From: Streptomyces hygroscopicus
Lineage (GTDB): Bacteria; Actinomycetota; Actinomycetes; Streptomycetales; Streptomycetaceae
Length of the DNA: 64,000 nt
Assembly (NCBI GenBank): GCA_002021875.1
Contig: CP018627.1
Span: forward strand, 8,184,001-8,248,000
Direction of reading: 5' to 3'
Of this stretch, positions 1-8,164 are shown piece by piece. Each line of letters opens with the position of its first letter. Position 1 is the stretch's first letter. The notes under the pieces are model-generated. The model worked only from the letters and a program-made list of their open reading frames with translations, searched no databases and was not told where the DNA came from. The position numbers and the translations under genes were made by a program.

Positions 1-1
1 C

Positions 2-2371
2 GACGAGGTCGTGCTGCCCGGCATGGTGGTGCCGCTGGACCTTTCCGATACCGAGGTACGCGCCGCGGTGGAGGCCGCCCAGGCCGCCGCACGCTCCAGT
101 GGGAGCGGCAGCGGTAAGCCGAGGGTGCTGCTGGTGCCGCGTGTCGACGGCACGTACGCGGGCATCGGCACGCTCGGCACCATCGAGCAGGTGGGCCGGC
201 TCTCCGACGGCGATCCCGGCGCGCTGATCCGCGGTGTGCGCCGCGTCCGCATCGGGGCCGGGACCACCGGACCCGGGGCGGCGCTGTGGGTGGAGGGGAC
301 CACGGTCGAGGAGATCGTGCCCGATCCGCTGCCCGGTGCCGTCACCGAACTGATCAAGGAATACAAGGCGCTGGCCACGAGCTGGCTGCGCAAGCGGGGC
401 GCCTGGCAGGTCGTGGACCGGGTGGAGCAGATCGACGATGTCGCGCAGCTCGCCGACAACTCCGGCTACTCGCCCTTCCTGAGCGTGGCCCAGCGCGTCG
501 AACTGCTGGAGACCACCGACCCGGTGGCCCGGCTGAAGCTCGCCGTCACCTGGCTGAGCGACCACCTCGCCGAGCAGGACGTCGCCGAGTCGATCGCCAA
601 GGACGTCCAGGAGGGCGTCGATAAGCAGCAGCGCGAATTCCTGCTGCGGCGCCAGCTCGAAGCCGTCCGTAAGGAGCTCGCCGAGCTGAACGGCGACCCC
701 GAGGACGAGTCCGGCGACTACCGGGCCCGGGTCGAGTCCGCCGATCTGCCGGACAAGGTGCGCGAGGCGGCCCTCAAGGAGGTCGACAAGCTGGAGCGGT
801 CCAGCGACCAGAGCCCCGAGGGCAGTTGGATCCGCACCTGGCTGGACACCGTCCTGGAGCTGCCCTGGAACGAGCGCACCGAGGACGCGTACGACATCCA
901 GGGCGCCAAGGCCGTGCTCGACGCCGACCACGCGGGCCTGGACGACGTCAAGGAGCGGATCACCGAGTACCTGGCGGTGCGCAAGCGCCGCGCCGACCGG
1001 GGCCTCGGCGTCGTCGGCGGCCGCCGCGGCGGCGCGGTGCTGGCCCTGGTGGGTCCGCCCGGCGTCGGCAAGACCAGCCTGGGCGAGAGCGTCGCCCGCG
1101 CGATGGGGCGGAAGTTCGTCCGGGTCGCGCTCGGCGGCGTCCGCGACGAGGCGGAGATCCGCGGCCACCGGCGCACCTACGTGGGCGCGCTGCCCGGCCG
1201 GGTCGTCCGGGCCATCAAGGAGGCGGGTTCCATGAACCCCGTCGTCCTCCTCGACGAGATCGACAAGGTCGGCTCCGACTTCCGCGGCGACCCGGCCGCG
1301 GCCCTGCTGGAGGTCCTGGACCCGGCCCAGAACCACACCTTCCGCGACCACTACCTGGAGGTCGAACTCGACCTGAGCGACGTGGTCTTCCTCGCCACCG
1401 CCAACGTCCTGGAGGCCATCCCGGAGGCGCTCCTGGACCGCATGGAGCTGGTGCGCCTGGACGGCTACACCGAGGACGAGAAGGTCACCATCGCCCGTGA
1501 CCACCTGCTGCCCCGGCAGCTGGAGCGGGCCGGCCTGGAGCCGGGCGAGGTCACGGTGGCGGACGAGGCGCTGCGCAAGCTGGCGGGCGAGTACACCCGC
1601 GAGGCGGGCGTACGGACCCTGGAGCGCTCCATCGCCCGGCTGCTGCGCAAGGTGGCGGCCCAGCACGAGCTCGGCGAGCGCGAACTCCCCTTCACCGTCG
1701 GCGTGGCGGAGCTGCGCCCGCTGATCGGCCGGCCGCACCACACTCCCGAGTCCGCCCAGGACCCGGCCGAGCGCCGCACCGCCGTCCCCGGTGTGGCGAC
1801 CGGGCTCGCGGTCACGGGCGCGGGCGGTGACGTGCTGTTCGTGGAGGCGTCGCTGGCCGACCCGGAGACGGGCGGCGCGGGGCTGAACCTCACCGGTCAG
1901 CTCGGCGACGTCATGAAGGAGTCCGCCCAGATCGCGCTCTCCTTCCTGCGCTCCCGCGGCGCGGAGCTGGAGCTGCCGGTCGGCGACCTGAAGGAGCGCG
2001 GCGTCCACCTGCACGTCCCGGCGGGCGCGGTCCCCAAGGACGGCCCGAGCGCGGGCGTCACCATGACCACCGCCCTGGCCTCGCTGCTCTCCGGCCGCCA
2101 GGTGCGCCCGGATGTGGCGATGACGGGCGAGGTGTCCCTGACCGGGCGGGTGCTGCCCATCGGCGGCGTCAAGCAGAAGCTGCTGGCGGCGCACCGGGCC
2201 GGGGTGACCACCGTGATCATCCCCAAGCGCAACGAGCCCGACCTGGACGACGTCCCCGCCGAGGTCCTGGACAAGCTCGACGTCCACCCGGTCTCGGATG
2301 TCCGCCGAGTCCTGGAGCTGGCCCTCGAACCCGCCCGGACGGCCGCCCCCGAGGTTCCGGCAGCGGCGTGA
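2..2371 (+). CDS. lon: ATP-dependent Lon protease (5' end outside window)
   Basis: Lon is a cytosolic hexameric AAA+ serine protease that degrades misfolded and regulatory proteins. The frame is open from base 2, so the true start lies upstream and about 790 residues are present, close to the family's usual 800. Counting from the GTG at 11, the Walker A motif GPPGVGKT is near residue 347 and the Walker B VVLLDEID near 411. The C-terminal protease domain has the catalytic dyad: Ser near 680 in DGPSAGV and Lys near 721 in GGVKQK. The N-terminal LAN substrate-binding domain is only missing its first residues. A strong hairpin follows the stop. Identification is secure. Confidence 0.97.
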   Translation, partial: DEVVLPGMVVPLDLSDTEVRAAVEAAQAAARSSGSGSGKPRVLLVPRVDGTYAGIGTLGTIEQVGRLSDGDPGALIRGVRRVRIGAGTTGPGAALWVEGTTVEEIVPDPLPGAVTELIKEYKALATSWLRKRGAWQVVDRVEQIDDVAQLADNSGYSPFLSVAQRVELLETTDPVARLKLAVTWLSDHLAEQDVAESIAKDVQEGVDKQQREFLLRRQLEAVRKELAELNGDPEDESGDYRARVESADLPDKVREAALKEVDKLERSSDQSPEGSWIRTWLDTVLELPWNERTEDAYDIQGAKAVLDADHAGLDDVKERITEYLAVRKRRADRGLGVVGGRRGGAVLALVGPPGVGKTSLGESVARAMGRKFVRVALGGVRDEAEIRGHRRTYVGALPGRVVRAIKEAGSMNPVVLLDEIDKVGSDFRGDPAAALLEVLDPAQNHTFRDHYLEVELDLSDVVFLATANVLEAIPEALLDRMELVRLDGYTEDEKVTIARDHLLPRQLERAGLEPGEVTVADEALRKLAGEYTREAGVRTLERSIARLLRKVAAQHELGERELPFTVGVAELRPLIGRPHHTPESAQDPAERRTAVPGVATGLAVTGAGGDVLFVEASLADPETGGAGLNLTGQLGDVMKESAQIALSFLRSRGAELELPVGDLKERGVHLHVPAGAVPKDGPSAGVTMTTALASLLSGRQVRPDVAMTGEVSLTGRVLPIGGVKQKLLAAHRAGVTTVIIPKRNEPDLDDVPAEVLDKLDVHPVSDVRRVLELALEPARTAAPEVPAAA

Positions 2372-2391
2372 CGGACGCTGCCGGTGGCGCC

Positions 2392-2430
2392 GTGGCCCGG
2401 GATCCCGTATCGAACGGGATTCCGGGCCAC
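2392..2430 (+). terminator. Rho-independent-type terminator after lon
   Basis: Arms 2392-2408 and 2414-2430 pair over 17 bp with one mismatch around a 5-nt loop, 20 nt after the lon stop. There is no T-run, as is common in Streptomyces terminators. Confidence 0.75.
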
Positions 2431-2507
2431 GCGTGACCTGTCGGCCGTGCGTATCGTTGGACTAACCGGCCGCGGTTTCTGCGTTCGCGGCGGGGAGGAG
2501 CGGCACG

Positions 2508-3101
2508 GTGACCGTCATGGCGATTGACAGGATCGAGATGGCCGACAGCAGCGACGAACTCACCTTGGACGCGATGTTCGAGGCGCTCGAGAAGATGCCC
2601 GTCCCCGAGGGAATCAAGGTTGAGATTGTCGAGGGGAACATCTTCATGTCGCCGCAGCGGGACGTCCATTGGTACATCATCCGTAGGATCGTGCGGGCTC
2701 TCGAAGATCGCTTCGGGGTGGACGTGAACGTGTTGTCGGATGTCCGCATCGACTATCCCGGCTACCTCAACGGCTTCGCGACCGATGTCACGCTGATCGC
2801 CGAGGGAGCCGTCAAGAACTCCAAGGGCCAGTGGCGTCATCAGGACGTCGAGTTCGTGGCCGAGGTGATCTCAAAGCGCACGGGTGCCAATGATTACGGT
2901 CCCAAGAAGTCGGCATACGCCACTGCCGAGGTTCCCGTCTATCTGATCATTGACCCTTACACCGGCAGGTGCCACCTGTTCACCGAGCCCAAGGACGGCG
3001 CCTACATCAACGAACGAACGGTGCCCTTCGGCGGTGAGGTGGATCTGACGAACACCCTCATCGACCTGACGCTCAAGACCGACGAGTTCCCCCGCGACTG
3101 A
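2508..3101 (+). CDS. Uma2 family protein (DUF820, PD-(D/E)XK nuclease fold)
   Basis: This 197-residue protein matches the Uma2/DUF820 family, a restriction-endonuclease-like fold abundant in actinobacteria and cyanobacteria with no settled function. Visible family signatures are the early acidic segment KVEIVEGNIFMSP, the metal-site aspartate in GFATDVTLI, the E-x-K-like EFVAEVISKRT, and the late K..Y plus VPVYLIIDP strand. The GTG at 2508 is preceded by GGGGAGGAG at good spacing; an ATG nine bases later is an alternative. It stands alone between the lon terminator and an SDR gene. Family assignment is firm; the activity is inferred. Confidence 0.85.
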   Translation: MTVMAIDRIEMADSSDELTLDAMFEALEKMPVPEGIKVEIVEGNIFMSPQRDVHWYIIRRIVRALEDRFGVDVNVLSDVRIDYPGYLNGFATDVTLIAEGAVKNSKGQWRHQDVEFVAEVISKRTGANDYGPKKSAYATAEVPVYLIIDPYTGRCHLFTEPKDGAYINERTVPFGGEVDLTNTLIDLTLKTDEFPRD

Positions 3102-3169
3102 CCCGCCCCGCGCTGCCTGGTTCCCACAGGGCCAGGCAGTGTGCCCCGCGCTCCGGCACGCTGAGCCGC

Positions 3170-3775
3170 ATGAAGGTCATCGTGATCGGAGCGACAGGAA
3201 CCATCGGGCGTGCCGTGGCGGACGCCCTCGAAGGTCGGCATGAGGTCGTACGGGCCTCCCGCACCGGCGCCACCGGCGCCGTGCGCGTCGACATGACCGA
3301 CCCCGCCACCCTCGACCACCTCTTCGCGACCGTCCAGGACGTCGACGCCGTCGTCTGCTGCGCCGCCTCCGGCGCGCTCACCCCACTCGGCGGGGACGCC
3401 TCGGACGAGGAGTTCACCACCGGTCTGGACGCCAAGCTGCTGGGCCAGGTCGCCCTCGTGCGCCGGGCCCTCCACCATCTCCGCGACGGCGGGTCCATCA
3501 CCCTCACCAGTGGGGTCTTCGAGAAGCCCACCCCCGGCGGGGCCTTCGGCGCGCTGGTGAACGCCGGGCTCGACGCCTTCGTCCGGGCCGCCGCGATCGA
3601 GCTGGAGCGCGGGCTGCGGGTGAACGCGATCTGCCCGGGATGGGTGCGGGAAACCCTGGAGAAGCTGGGCATGGACCCCGCCGACGGGACCCCCGTGGAG
3701 ACCGTCGCCCAGGCGTATGCGCAGGTCGTCGAGGGGGTGGCGCAGGGGCAGGTGATCGTGCCCGGCCGCGGCTGA
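3170..3775 (+). CDS. Atypical short-chain dehydrogenase/reductase
   Basis: This 201-residue Rossmann-fold protein starts with the nucleotide-binding motif GATGTIG (residues 7-13). It keeps the CCAASG segment, the active-site-region serine (LTSG) and the PGWV element of the SDR superfamily. The classical YxxxK pair is missing: the segment after the serine reads GGAFGALVNAGLDAF. It may therefore bind NAD(P)H without normal SDR catalysis, or use other residues. Substrate is unknown. It ends just upstream of the operator region of the next gene and is probably a separate transcript. Confidence 0.85.
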   Translation: MKVIVIGATGTIGRAVADALEGRHEVVRASRTGATGAVRVDMTDPATLDHLFATVQDVDAVVCCAASGALTPLGGDASDEEFTTGLDAKLLGQVALVRRALHHLRDGGSITLTSGVFEKPTPGGAFGALVNAGLDAFVRAAAIELERGLRVNAICPGWVRETLEKLGMDPADGTPVETVAQAYAQVVEGVAQGQVIVPGRG

Positions 3776-3804
3776 CCCGGGACCGAGGCCGGATCTGTTG
3801 GCAG

Positions 3805-3822
3805 CCAGACAGGTCTGTCTGG
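3805..3822. promoter_or_regulatory. TetR-type operator 1
   Basis: CCAGACAGGTCTGTCTGG is a perfect 8+8 bp palindrome around a 2-bp centre, in the promoter region of the reductase gene at 3883. The same ACAG-CTGT core recurs at 3839-3856 and in front of the TetR gene at 5171-5190. Confidence 0.8.
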
Positions 3823-3838
3823 TAGCTTCGCCAGTGAA

Positions 3839-3856
3839 ACAGACAGACCTGTCTGT
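3839..3856. promoter_or_regulatory. TetR-type operator 2
   Basis: ACAGACAGACCTGTCTGT is a perfect palindrome 34 bp downstream of operator 1 and 27 bp before the GTG of the reductase gene. It is likely bound by the TetR protein encoded at 4545-5123. Confidence 0.8.
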
Positions 3857-3882
3857 TCACGCTCGTCATCCCGGAGGGATCC

Positions 3883-4437
3883 GTGCCGCGCACCCTGCTC
3901 GTCCTCGCCCACCCCAACCTCGCCGCGTCCCGCATCAACGCCGCGCTCGCCGAGGCGGCCCGGCCGGTGGACGGGGTCACCTTCCATGACCTCTACGCCG
4001 CCTATCCCGATCTGCGGATCGATGTCGAGCGCGAGCAGCGGCTGCTGCTGGAGCACGACCGGATCGTGCTCCAGTTCCCCTTCTACTGGTATTCGGTGCC
4101 GCCGCTGCTGAAGAAGTGGCAGGACGAGGTGTTCCTGCGCGGATTCGCCTACGGCACCGGCGGCACCTCGCTGCACGGCAAGTCGCTGCTCCTGGCCACC
4201 TCGACGGGCGCCGCCGAGGAGCAGTACCGGCCGGACGGGTTCCACCGCTTCGCGGTCGTCGAGCTGCTCAAGCCCTTCGACGCCACCGCCCACATCACCG
4301 GGATGCGTTACGAGGAGCCGCTCATCGTGCACGGCTCCCATACGCTCGACGACGCCGAGCTCGCCGTGTACCAGGACCGCTATCGCGAGCTGCTGGCCTC
4401 CGGCGTAATACGGGAGCACGAGCTGACCGCCGTCTGA
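3883..4437 (+). CDS. NAD(P)H-dependent quinone/flavin oxidoreductase (flavodoxin-like fold)
   Basis: This 184-residue protein belongs to the NQO1/KefF-like flavodoxin-fold family, FMN or FAD enzymes that reduce quinones and similar electrophiles in the cytosol. It shows the N-terminal LVLAHPNLAASRIN phosphate-binding segment, DLYAAYPD, and the hallmark QFPFYWYSVPPLLKKWQDEV (near residues 66-85), followed by the GKSLLLATSTGA strand-loop. The GTG start has GGAGGG upstream. Two palindromes in its promoter match the operator of the convergent TetR gene, so it is probably induced by a xenobiotic ligand of that repressor. Family is firm; the substrate is unknown. Confidence 0.9.
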   Translation: MPRTLLVLAHPNLAASRINAALAEAARPVDGVTFHDLYAAYPDLRIDVEREQRLLLEHDRIVLQFPFYWYSVPPLLKKWQDEVFLRGFAYGTGGTSLHGKSLLLATSTGAAEEQYRPDGFHRFAVVELLKPFDATAHITGMRYEEPLIVHGSHTLDDAELAVYQDRYRELLASGVIREHELTAV

Positions 4438-4469
4438 GCCACGTCTCACGCCTGAGCCGCGCGTCACGG

Positions 4470-4510
4470 CGAAGGGCCCGGCCGCACCCCAGGGGTGGCC
4501 GGGCCCTTCG
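4470..4510. terminator. Bidirectional terminator between convergent genes
   Basis: Arms 4470-4483 and 4497-4510 pair perfectly over 14 bp (CGAAGGGCCCGGCC) with a 13-nt loop, exactly between the convergent reductase and TetR genes. Confidence 0.8.
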
Positions 4511-4544
4511 CGTACGTACGAGAGCCGCACGCCGCGTACGAGGG

Positions 4545-5123
4545 CTACACCCGCGCCGGGCACACCTCCGCGACCAGCGACCGCGCCGCGTCCTGGGCCG
4601 CCTCCGCGAACTCCGGCCTCGGCTCCAGCGCGGCCTCGGCCATCGTCCCGTCCACGAGCACGGAGATCTGCAGGCCGAGCCGCTCGGGGTCGGCGGCCCC
4701 GGACTCCCGGGCCAGCTCGGTCAGCCAGGCCCGTATGGCGCGCTTGTGCTCGGCCGTCACGGCGTGCGTGGCGGTGCCCGGCTCGGTCTCGCCCGCGGTC
4801 CTGGTGAACGCGCAGCCGCGGAAACCGTCCCGCTCGGTCGCCGCGATCAGTGCGTCGAAGACTCCGACGAGACGGTCCCGGGGATCGGTGCCGGCCGCCT
4901 CGGCGGCCTGCCGCAGCGCCCCCCGCCAGTGCTGGTCCGACCTGTGGAGATAGGCCAGGACCAGATCGTCCTTGGTGCGGAAGTGGGAGTAGAGCGTCGC
5001 CTTCGCCACGCCCGACTCGGCGATGATCCGGTCCACGCCGACGCCGCGCACCCCATGGGCGTTGAACAGCGCGGTCGCGGTGGACAGGATCCGCTCATGG
5101 GCGGAGGGGCGGGCGGTGCTCAT
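4545..5123 (-). CDS. TetR/AcrR family transcriptional repressor
   Basis: This protein of about 192 residues has an N-terminal TetR helix-turn-helix (ILSTATALFNAHGVRGVGVDRI followed by GVAKATLYSHFRTKDDL) and a C-terminal ligand-binding region containing GCAFTRTAGE. Two ATGs lie six bases apart. AAGGAG sits one nucleotide from the first but seven from the second, so the start at 5123 is preferred. A near-palindrome identical in core to the two operators before the reductase gene lies upstream at 5171-5190. Autorepression and control of the convergent reductase gene are therefore likely. The inducer is unknown. Confidence 0.9.
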   Translation of the reverse strand: MSTARPSAHERILSTATALFNAHGVRGVGVDRIIAESGVAKATLYSHFRTKDDLVLAYLHRSDQHWRGALRQAAEAAGTDPRDRLVGVFDALIAATERDGFRGCAFTRTAGETEPGTATHAVTAEHKRAIRAWLTELARESGAADPERLGLQISVLVDGTMAEAALEPRPEFAEAAQDAARSLVAEVCPARV

Positions 5124-5170
5124 GATCATGCTCCTTGGCTTGGCCGTAGGACGACCGACGCCCTCCAGCG

Positions 5171-5190
5171 TACAGACAGACCTGTCCGTA
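5171..5190. promoter_or_regulatory. TetR-type operator 3 (autoregulatory)
   Basis: TACAGACAGACCTGTCCGTA is a palindrome with one mismatch, about 50 bp upstream of the TetR start. It shares the ACAGACAGACCTGTC core with operator 2. Confidence 0.75.
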
Positions 5191-5237
5191 CACCGGAGGG
5201 CGGACGCGCCGGATGTGGGGGGTGAGGAGGCGCGGAC

Positions 5238-6086
5238 TCAGCCGTTGGCGAGCGCCTGCAGCCGGTCCATGGCGCCGTTGAACTTGTTGTGGTCGCCGAC
5301 CGTCGGGCCGGAGGAGGTGTACTGCCAGATGGTGTGGAAGCCCCAGCCCGCCGGAAGCTCGCCGACGGACGAGCCGTAGCGCGGAATCCACAGCGGGTTG
5401 ACGCCACCGAAGGCGGCGGAGTTGCCCGTGCAGCTCTTCCACCAGCTCGTGGAGGTGTAGATCACCGGGTCGCGGCCGGTGCGCGCCTTGTAGGTGCTGT
5501 TGAACGACTTGATCCAGTTGACCATCGCGCTGGCGCTCAGCCCGTAGCAGCTCGCGCCGTAGGGGTTGTACTCCATGTCGAGCGCGCCCGGCAGCGTCTT
5601 GCCGTCCTTGGACCAGCCGCCCCCGTGGTCCACGAAGTAGTTGGCCTGCGCGGCGCCGGTCGAGTTGTTCGGCAGGGCGAAGTGGTACGAGCCGCGGATC
5701 ATGCCGACGTTGAACGAGCCGTTGTACTGCTGGGCGAAGTTCGGGTTGGTGTAGCTCGTGCCCTCGGTCGCCTTGACGTAGGCGAACCGGACCCCACTGC
5801 TCCACAGCGTCGCCCAGTTGACATTGCCCTGGTGGCTGCTGACGTCCACGCCCTCGACGGTGGCGAGCAGCCCCGTGGGCGCCTCGTCGGCCGTGGATCC
5901 GCCCTCGTGCTTGAGTATCTGTGAACCCGCCCAGTCGTCCTCGGGGTGGGGGATGGCCTTGTCGCCCTGGCCCTGGGCGGCGAACGCCGCACCGGGCAGT
6001 GCGATGGTCACGGCGAGGAGAGCGGCGAGGATTCCGATCAGCGCGCTGAGGGCGCGTCGGACCGAACCAGGTCTGTGCACGAGCAT
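5238..6086 (-). CDS. Secreted GH25 lysozyme (1,4-beta-N-acetylmuramidase)
   Basis: This 282-residue precursor has a basic N-terminus, a hydrophobic core and an AFA-AQG cleavage site near residue 36, so it is exported. The GH25 domain spans roughly residues 76-280. It shows DVSSHQG (Asp81), YVKATEGTSY, GSYHFALPN and ALDMEYN (Asp170, Glu172), the expected catalytic acidic residues for cleaving the MurNAc-GlcNAc bond of peptidoglycan. WIPRYG and WQYTSSG complete the family pattern. Length matches cellosyl-like Streptomyces enzymes. It is divergent from the MarR gene at 6294 across a 207-bp region. Confidence 0.95.
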   Translation of the reverse strand: MLVHRPGSVRRALSALIGILAALLAVTIALPGAAFAAQGQGDKAIPHPEDDWAGSQILKHEGGSTADEAPTGLLATVEGVDVSSHQGNVNWATLWSSGVRFAYVKATEGTSYTNPNFAQQYNGSFNVGMIRGSYHFALPNNSTGAAQANYFVDHGGGWSKDGKTLPGALDMEYNPYGASCYGLSASAMVNWIKSFNSTYKARTGRDPVIYTSTSWWKSCTGNSAAFGGVNPLWIPRYGSSVGELPAGWGFHTIWQYTSSGPTVGDHNKFNGAMDRLQALANG

Positions 6087-6259
6087 GGCGTTGCCTCCGA
6101 AGCCTCGGTGGGGGGAGAGGGGCGTCCAATTGGTATGACCATGTCAGGAGCGACGCTACGGGCGTAGATAGGTCGACGGAAGGGGGAGGGTGTGATGCCG
6201 TTGGTCTAATCCTGCGAAATACTGGTGGAGCTGCGGTAACAACCGCGCGTGGTAGAAAC

Positions 6260-6274
6260 TTTCACGAAGTGAAA
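6260..6274. promoter_or_regulatory. Candidate MarR operator
   Basis: TTTCACGAAGTGAAA (6-bp arms, 3-bp centre) lies 20-34 bp before the GTG of the MarR gene at 6294, a typical place for autorepression. It could also influence the divergent lysozyme promoter. Confidence 0.55.
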
Positions 6275-6293
6275 ACCCGGAGAGGGCTCTGAC

Positions 6294-6863
6294 GTGCACA
6301 ACAACGGGGCATTGCCACCCGAGCAGGGTGCGGGTGGCACCGTGGGCGGCATTGGTGTGGACCATGCATTCCTGGCTCTGGAGCGCGAATTGGCGGTTTT
6401 CCTCCGCAGGGCCCGAGCCGCTTCGGGGGAATTGGCCCGGGAGGTCCACCCGGAGCTCGAATCCGCCGCCTATGGGCTGCTGATGCGGCTGGAGGACGCG
6501 GGTCCGCAGCGCGCCACCGACCTCGCGGGATTCGTGGGCGTCGGAAAGGCCACGATGAGCCGTCAGCTCCGCGCCCTGGAGGGGCTCGGGCTGGTGACGC
6601 GGACGCCCGATCCGGCGGACGGCCGGGCCTTCCTGGTGGAGTTGACCGAGGAGGGCCGCAGCCGCTTCAGCGCCGTACGGGTCGCCCGGCGGGCGCGGTA
6701 CGCCCGCCGCCTCGCCGCGTGGGAGCGCAACGAGGTCGCCGAACTCGCCAGACTGCTGCACCGGTTGAACGCGGAGCAGGAGGCCGAGGACCCCGGTCAG
6801 GCGGCGCGGGCGGCGCAGGAGGCCGGGGATCCCGGTCAAGCGGCGCGGGCGGCGCAGGAGTAA
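6294..6863 (+). CDS. MarR family transcriptional regulator
   Basis: This 189-residue winged-helix regulator has the MarR core at about residues 20-155: the recognition helix VGVGKATMSRQLRALEGLGLV, the wing TPDPADGRAFLVELTEEG, and flanking dimerisation helices. GGAGAGG precedes the GTG start. The last 35 residues are a direct duplication (DPGQAARAAQEAG then DPGQAARAAQE), mirrored in the DNA, which looks like recent slippage and adds a low-complexity tail. A 15-bp palindrome upstream suggests autoregulation. No target gene is adjacent on the same strand. Confidence 0.88.
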   Translation: MHNNGALPPEQGAGGTVGGIGVDHAFLALERELAVFLRRARAASGELAREVHPELESAAYGLLMRLEDAGPQRATDLAGFVGVGKATMSRQLRALEGLGLVTRTPDPADGRAFLVELTEEGRSRFSAVRVARRARYARRLAAWERNEVAELARLLHRLNAEQEAEDPGQAARAAQEAGDPGQAARAAQE

Positions 6864-6917
6864 GGCGCTCATACACGCCAGGATCGGCGACCCCCGCGCA
6901 TCCGGCGACGCGGACGT

Positions 6918-6977
6918 GGCAACCGCGCTACCCCGCCCCGGAGACACGGCAACCGCGCTACCCCGCCCCGGAGACAC
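6918..6977. repeat. Two perfect 30-bp tandem repeats
   Basis: Positions 6918-6947 and 6948-6977 are identical 30-mers (starting GGCAACCGCGCTACC), followed by the first bases of a third unit. They lie between convergent genes. No function is apparent. Confidence 0.9.
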
Positions 6978-7004
6978 GGCAGCCCGGCGCGGGCGCCCCG
7001 CCGG

Positions 7005-7775
7005 TCAGGGCTCCACGAAGACCACGGCCGCGTCGTCGTGGGTCTTGCCCCGTGGAAACGCCGTACCGTCCGGATCGGCGTGCTCGGCCGCCCGCACCCG
7101 GTCGATCAGCGCCTGCGGGCCCTCCTTGCGCAGCAGCGCGAAGCACTCGGCCCAGTCGCCCTCGCCGAACCGCTCCACCCAGCGCGTCGCCCCGTCGGTG
7201 AGCGCCGCCAGCGCCCGCACCTCGCCGCGCGGGAACTCCCCGGTGACCGCCTTGTCGGAGACCGCGGGGTCGGCGGCGGCGGTGAAGAAGCCGCCCTCCG
7301 CGTTGCGCAGCGGGGCGAGCCGCCGGCCCTCGGCCCGCAGCCGGTCGATGCGGTCGTCCAGTACCGGAGTCACTCCGCCGTGGACCGGCTCGATGAGCAA
7401 CACCGAGTCGGAGAGCACCAGATACTCGATCCGCTCGGCGTCCCAGCGCGCCGCGACGACAGTTGCCTGCGGAGTGAGAAGGTGAGAAAGGTCACACGTT
7501 GAACTATGAGATGCGGCGGTTCGGGCGATCGCCTCGGAGAGGCACTGTGTCAGGGGCATATCCCGTCGCGAACCGGACAGTTCGAGCAGTGATCCGCCGA
7601 GTCGCGCGGTGAACCAGCTCACGCTGTGTACGCATCCGTCGTCGCCCGCGGGCGGCGTCACCCCGTCCAGGACCACCAGCGCACCGCCGCTCCCCGAGGC
7701 CGGAAGGGCTACCGATGCGTAGTCCTCGTTGGGATATTGCTGATCGCCGGGGGCGGTCGCGAGTTCGATGCGCAT
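7005..7775 (-). CDS. PP2C-like (PPM) phosphatase domain protein
   Basis: This 256-residue protein carries the spaced acidic motifs of the metal-dependent PPM fold: NEDYASV near residue 16, VVLDGV near 34, ALTDGATRW near 191 and KTHDDAAVVFVEP at the C-terminus. These are the positions that bind two Mg/Mn ions in PP2C-type serine/threonine phosphatases. It is soluble with no membrane segment. It is monocistronic and convergent with the MarR gene. The fold is likely; the protein substrate is unknown and activity is inferred only. Confidence 0.72.
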   Translation of the reverse strand: MRIELATAPGDQQYPNEDYASVALPASGSGGALVVLDGVTPPAGDDGCVHSVSWFTARLGGSLLELSGSRRDMPLTQCLSEAIARTAASHSSTCDLSHLLTPQATVVAARWDAERIEYLVLSDSVLLIEPVHGGVTPVLDDRIDRLRAEGRRLAPLRNAEGGFFTAAADPAVSDKAVTGEFPRGEVRALAALTDGATRWVERFGEGDWAECFALLRKEGPQALIDRVRAAEHADPDGTAFPRGKTHDDAAVVFVEP

Positions 7776-8164
7776 TCCCTCAGTCTGCCGGACCGCCGTT
7801 GATCACCGCCGCCGTGGTGAGCTGGGCGGGCGTTGGTCCGTACCAAATCCCGCGCCGGTTTCTCGGCTGCCTGATTGGGGAGGGATTGACACTTCTGGGA
7901 AGCTGCGGGTGGGCATCTTGTCAGGGCGGTGAGGTCTTTACCAATCCGCGTAAGGTGGCGGGAGGGTATGGCCGCGAGTCAAAGTTGGTGGTCAACTACC
8001 CAATGCGGTTCACTCGTTCGGGTGGCCGGGTGGGTGATGCATGCCCGCCCCAGACCCGTCCTGAAAGGGTCGGAATCCCTACCAGAGGTGGGGAAACACA
8101 ATTGTTGATCCGTCGTCACCTCTGGTCCACAGAGCGGTCGGGCGAGAATGGATTGTGAGCACCG
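7776..8164. other. Intergenic promoter region before the conservon
   Basis: This 389-bp stretch between divergent genes has no convincing coding sequence. It contains a TTGACA hexamer at 7885-7890, a plausible -35 box for a conservon promoter, but no clear -10 partner. Confidence 0.4.
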
